Below the pieces are notes generated by a model, which saw only the letters and a list, made by a program, of their open reading frames with translations, was not told the origin of the DNA and did not search any database. Below are positions 6,766-6,800 of a stretch of 6,800 nt of DNA, one piece after another. This stretch comes from JAVBOP01 sp031550405 (lineage in GTDB: Bacteria > Bacteroidota > Ignavibacteria > Kapaibacteriales > UBA2268). The position numbers were made by a program, and so were the translations under genes. Positions within the stretch are counted from its first letter, which is position 1. Each line of letters starts with the position of its first letter. The stretch covers positions 1 through 6,800 of the forward strand of contig JAVBOP010000055.1 of assembly GCA_031550405.1 (NCBI GenBank). The letters are read 5' to 3'.

Positions 6766-6786
6766 ATTTATTATGTAGTATTTTTT
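6754..6786 (+). promoter_or_regulatory. Alternative reading: Bacteroidota-type promoter at the right edge
   Basis: TTTG (6754-6757), a 21-nt spacer, then TATTTTTT (6779-6786) fits the -33/-7 pattern TTTG/TAnnTTTG with only the last G missing. It overlaps the boxA-like sequence, and the two readings compete. Low confidence given the T-rich context. Confidence 0.25.
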
Positions 6787-6800
6787 CATTCCCAACAAGG

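Larger units (their letters stand above)
6378..6800. other. Gene-free, repeat-rich tail
   Basis: 423 bp with no credible gene on either strand; the longest plausible starts give fewer than 20 codons. It holds the 20-bp palindrome (6403-6422), an imperfect inverted repeat CCTGCACT/AGTACAGG (6452-6469), the 12-bp palindrome CTATAATTATAG (6533-6544), a direct repeat TAyGTTGGAAAT at 6604-6615 and 6625-6636, the hairpin GAAATG-G-CATTTC (6611-6623), and a boxA-like signal near the right edge. This looks like a long regulatory or leader region, or repeat debris. Confidence 0.6.

Noticed and set aside
1..6800. A coordinated novel multi-gene system
   Set aside because: The intact genes belong to separate known pathways or a known domain family, have different orientations and separate transcription signals, and show no shared motif that would tie them together.

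Overview
The window looks like an AT-rich chromosomal segment from the Bacteroidota/Chlorobiota (FCB) side of the bacterial tree. Three observations support this. There is a secreted GWxTD-domain protein, a family I know mainly from that group. The three genes whose starts are visible have no purine-rich Shine-Dalgarno sequence. Boxes of the form TAnnTTTG, the Bacteroidota -7 promoter element, lie upstream of two of them. No species can be named from this.

Layout: (1) 1-1139, plus strand, is the C-terminal five-sixths of a PLP lyase cut by the window edge. Diagnostic residues make it tyrosine phenol-lyase rather than tryptophanase. It ends at a strong intrinsic terminator (1160-1194). (2) 1417-2520, minus strand, is ribD, the bifunctional riboflavin deaminase/reductase. 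(3) 2521-2957 is a divergent intergenic region with a candidate promoter for each flanking gene. (4) 2958-4373, plus strand, is an alpha-D-phosphohexomutase (phosphoglucomutase/phosphomannomutase family) with all four active-site loops. (5) About 4557-5055 is the decayed remnant of an IS5-family-like transposase: frameshifted, internally deleted, missing a catalytic Asp and truncated. (6) 5085-6377, plus strand, is an exported GWxTD-domain protein of unknown function. (7) 6378-6800 has no gene. It holds a perfect 20-bp palindrome, several smaller repeats and, near the right edge, a sequence very close to the rrn boxA antitermination signal, so an rRNA operon (or, less likely, a CRISPR array) may start just outside.

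The genes do not form one operon or pathway. Tyrosine breakdown to phenol and pyruvate, riboflavin synthesis and sugar-phosphate interconversion are separate metabolic functions, each apparently with its own transcription unit. I found no convincing new multi-gene system. The items most worth a second look are the boxA-like signal at the edge, the transposase fossil with a related 18-bp match beside ribD, the palindrome-rich tail, and sharp GC shifts inside ribD and the GWxTD gene.
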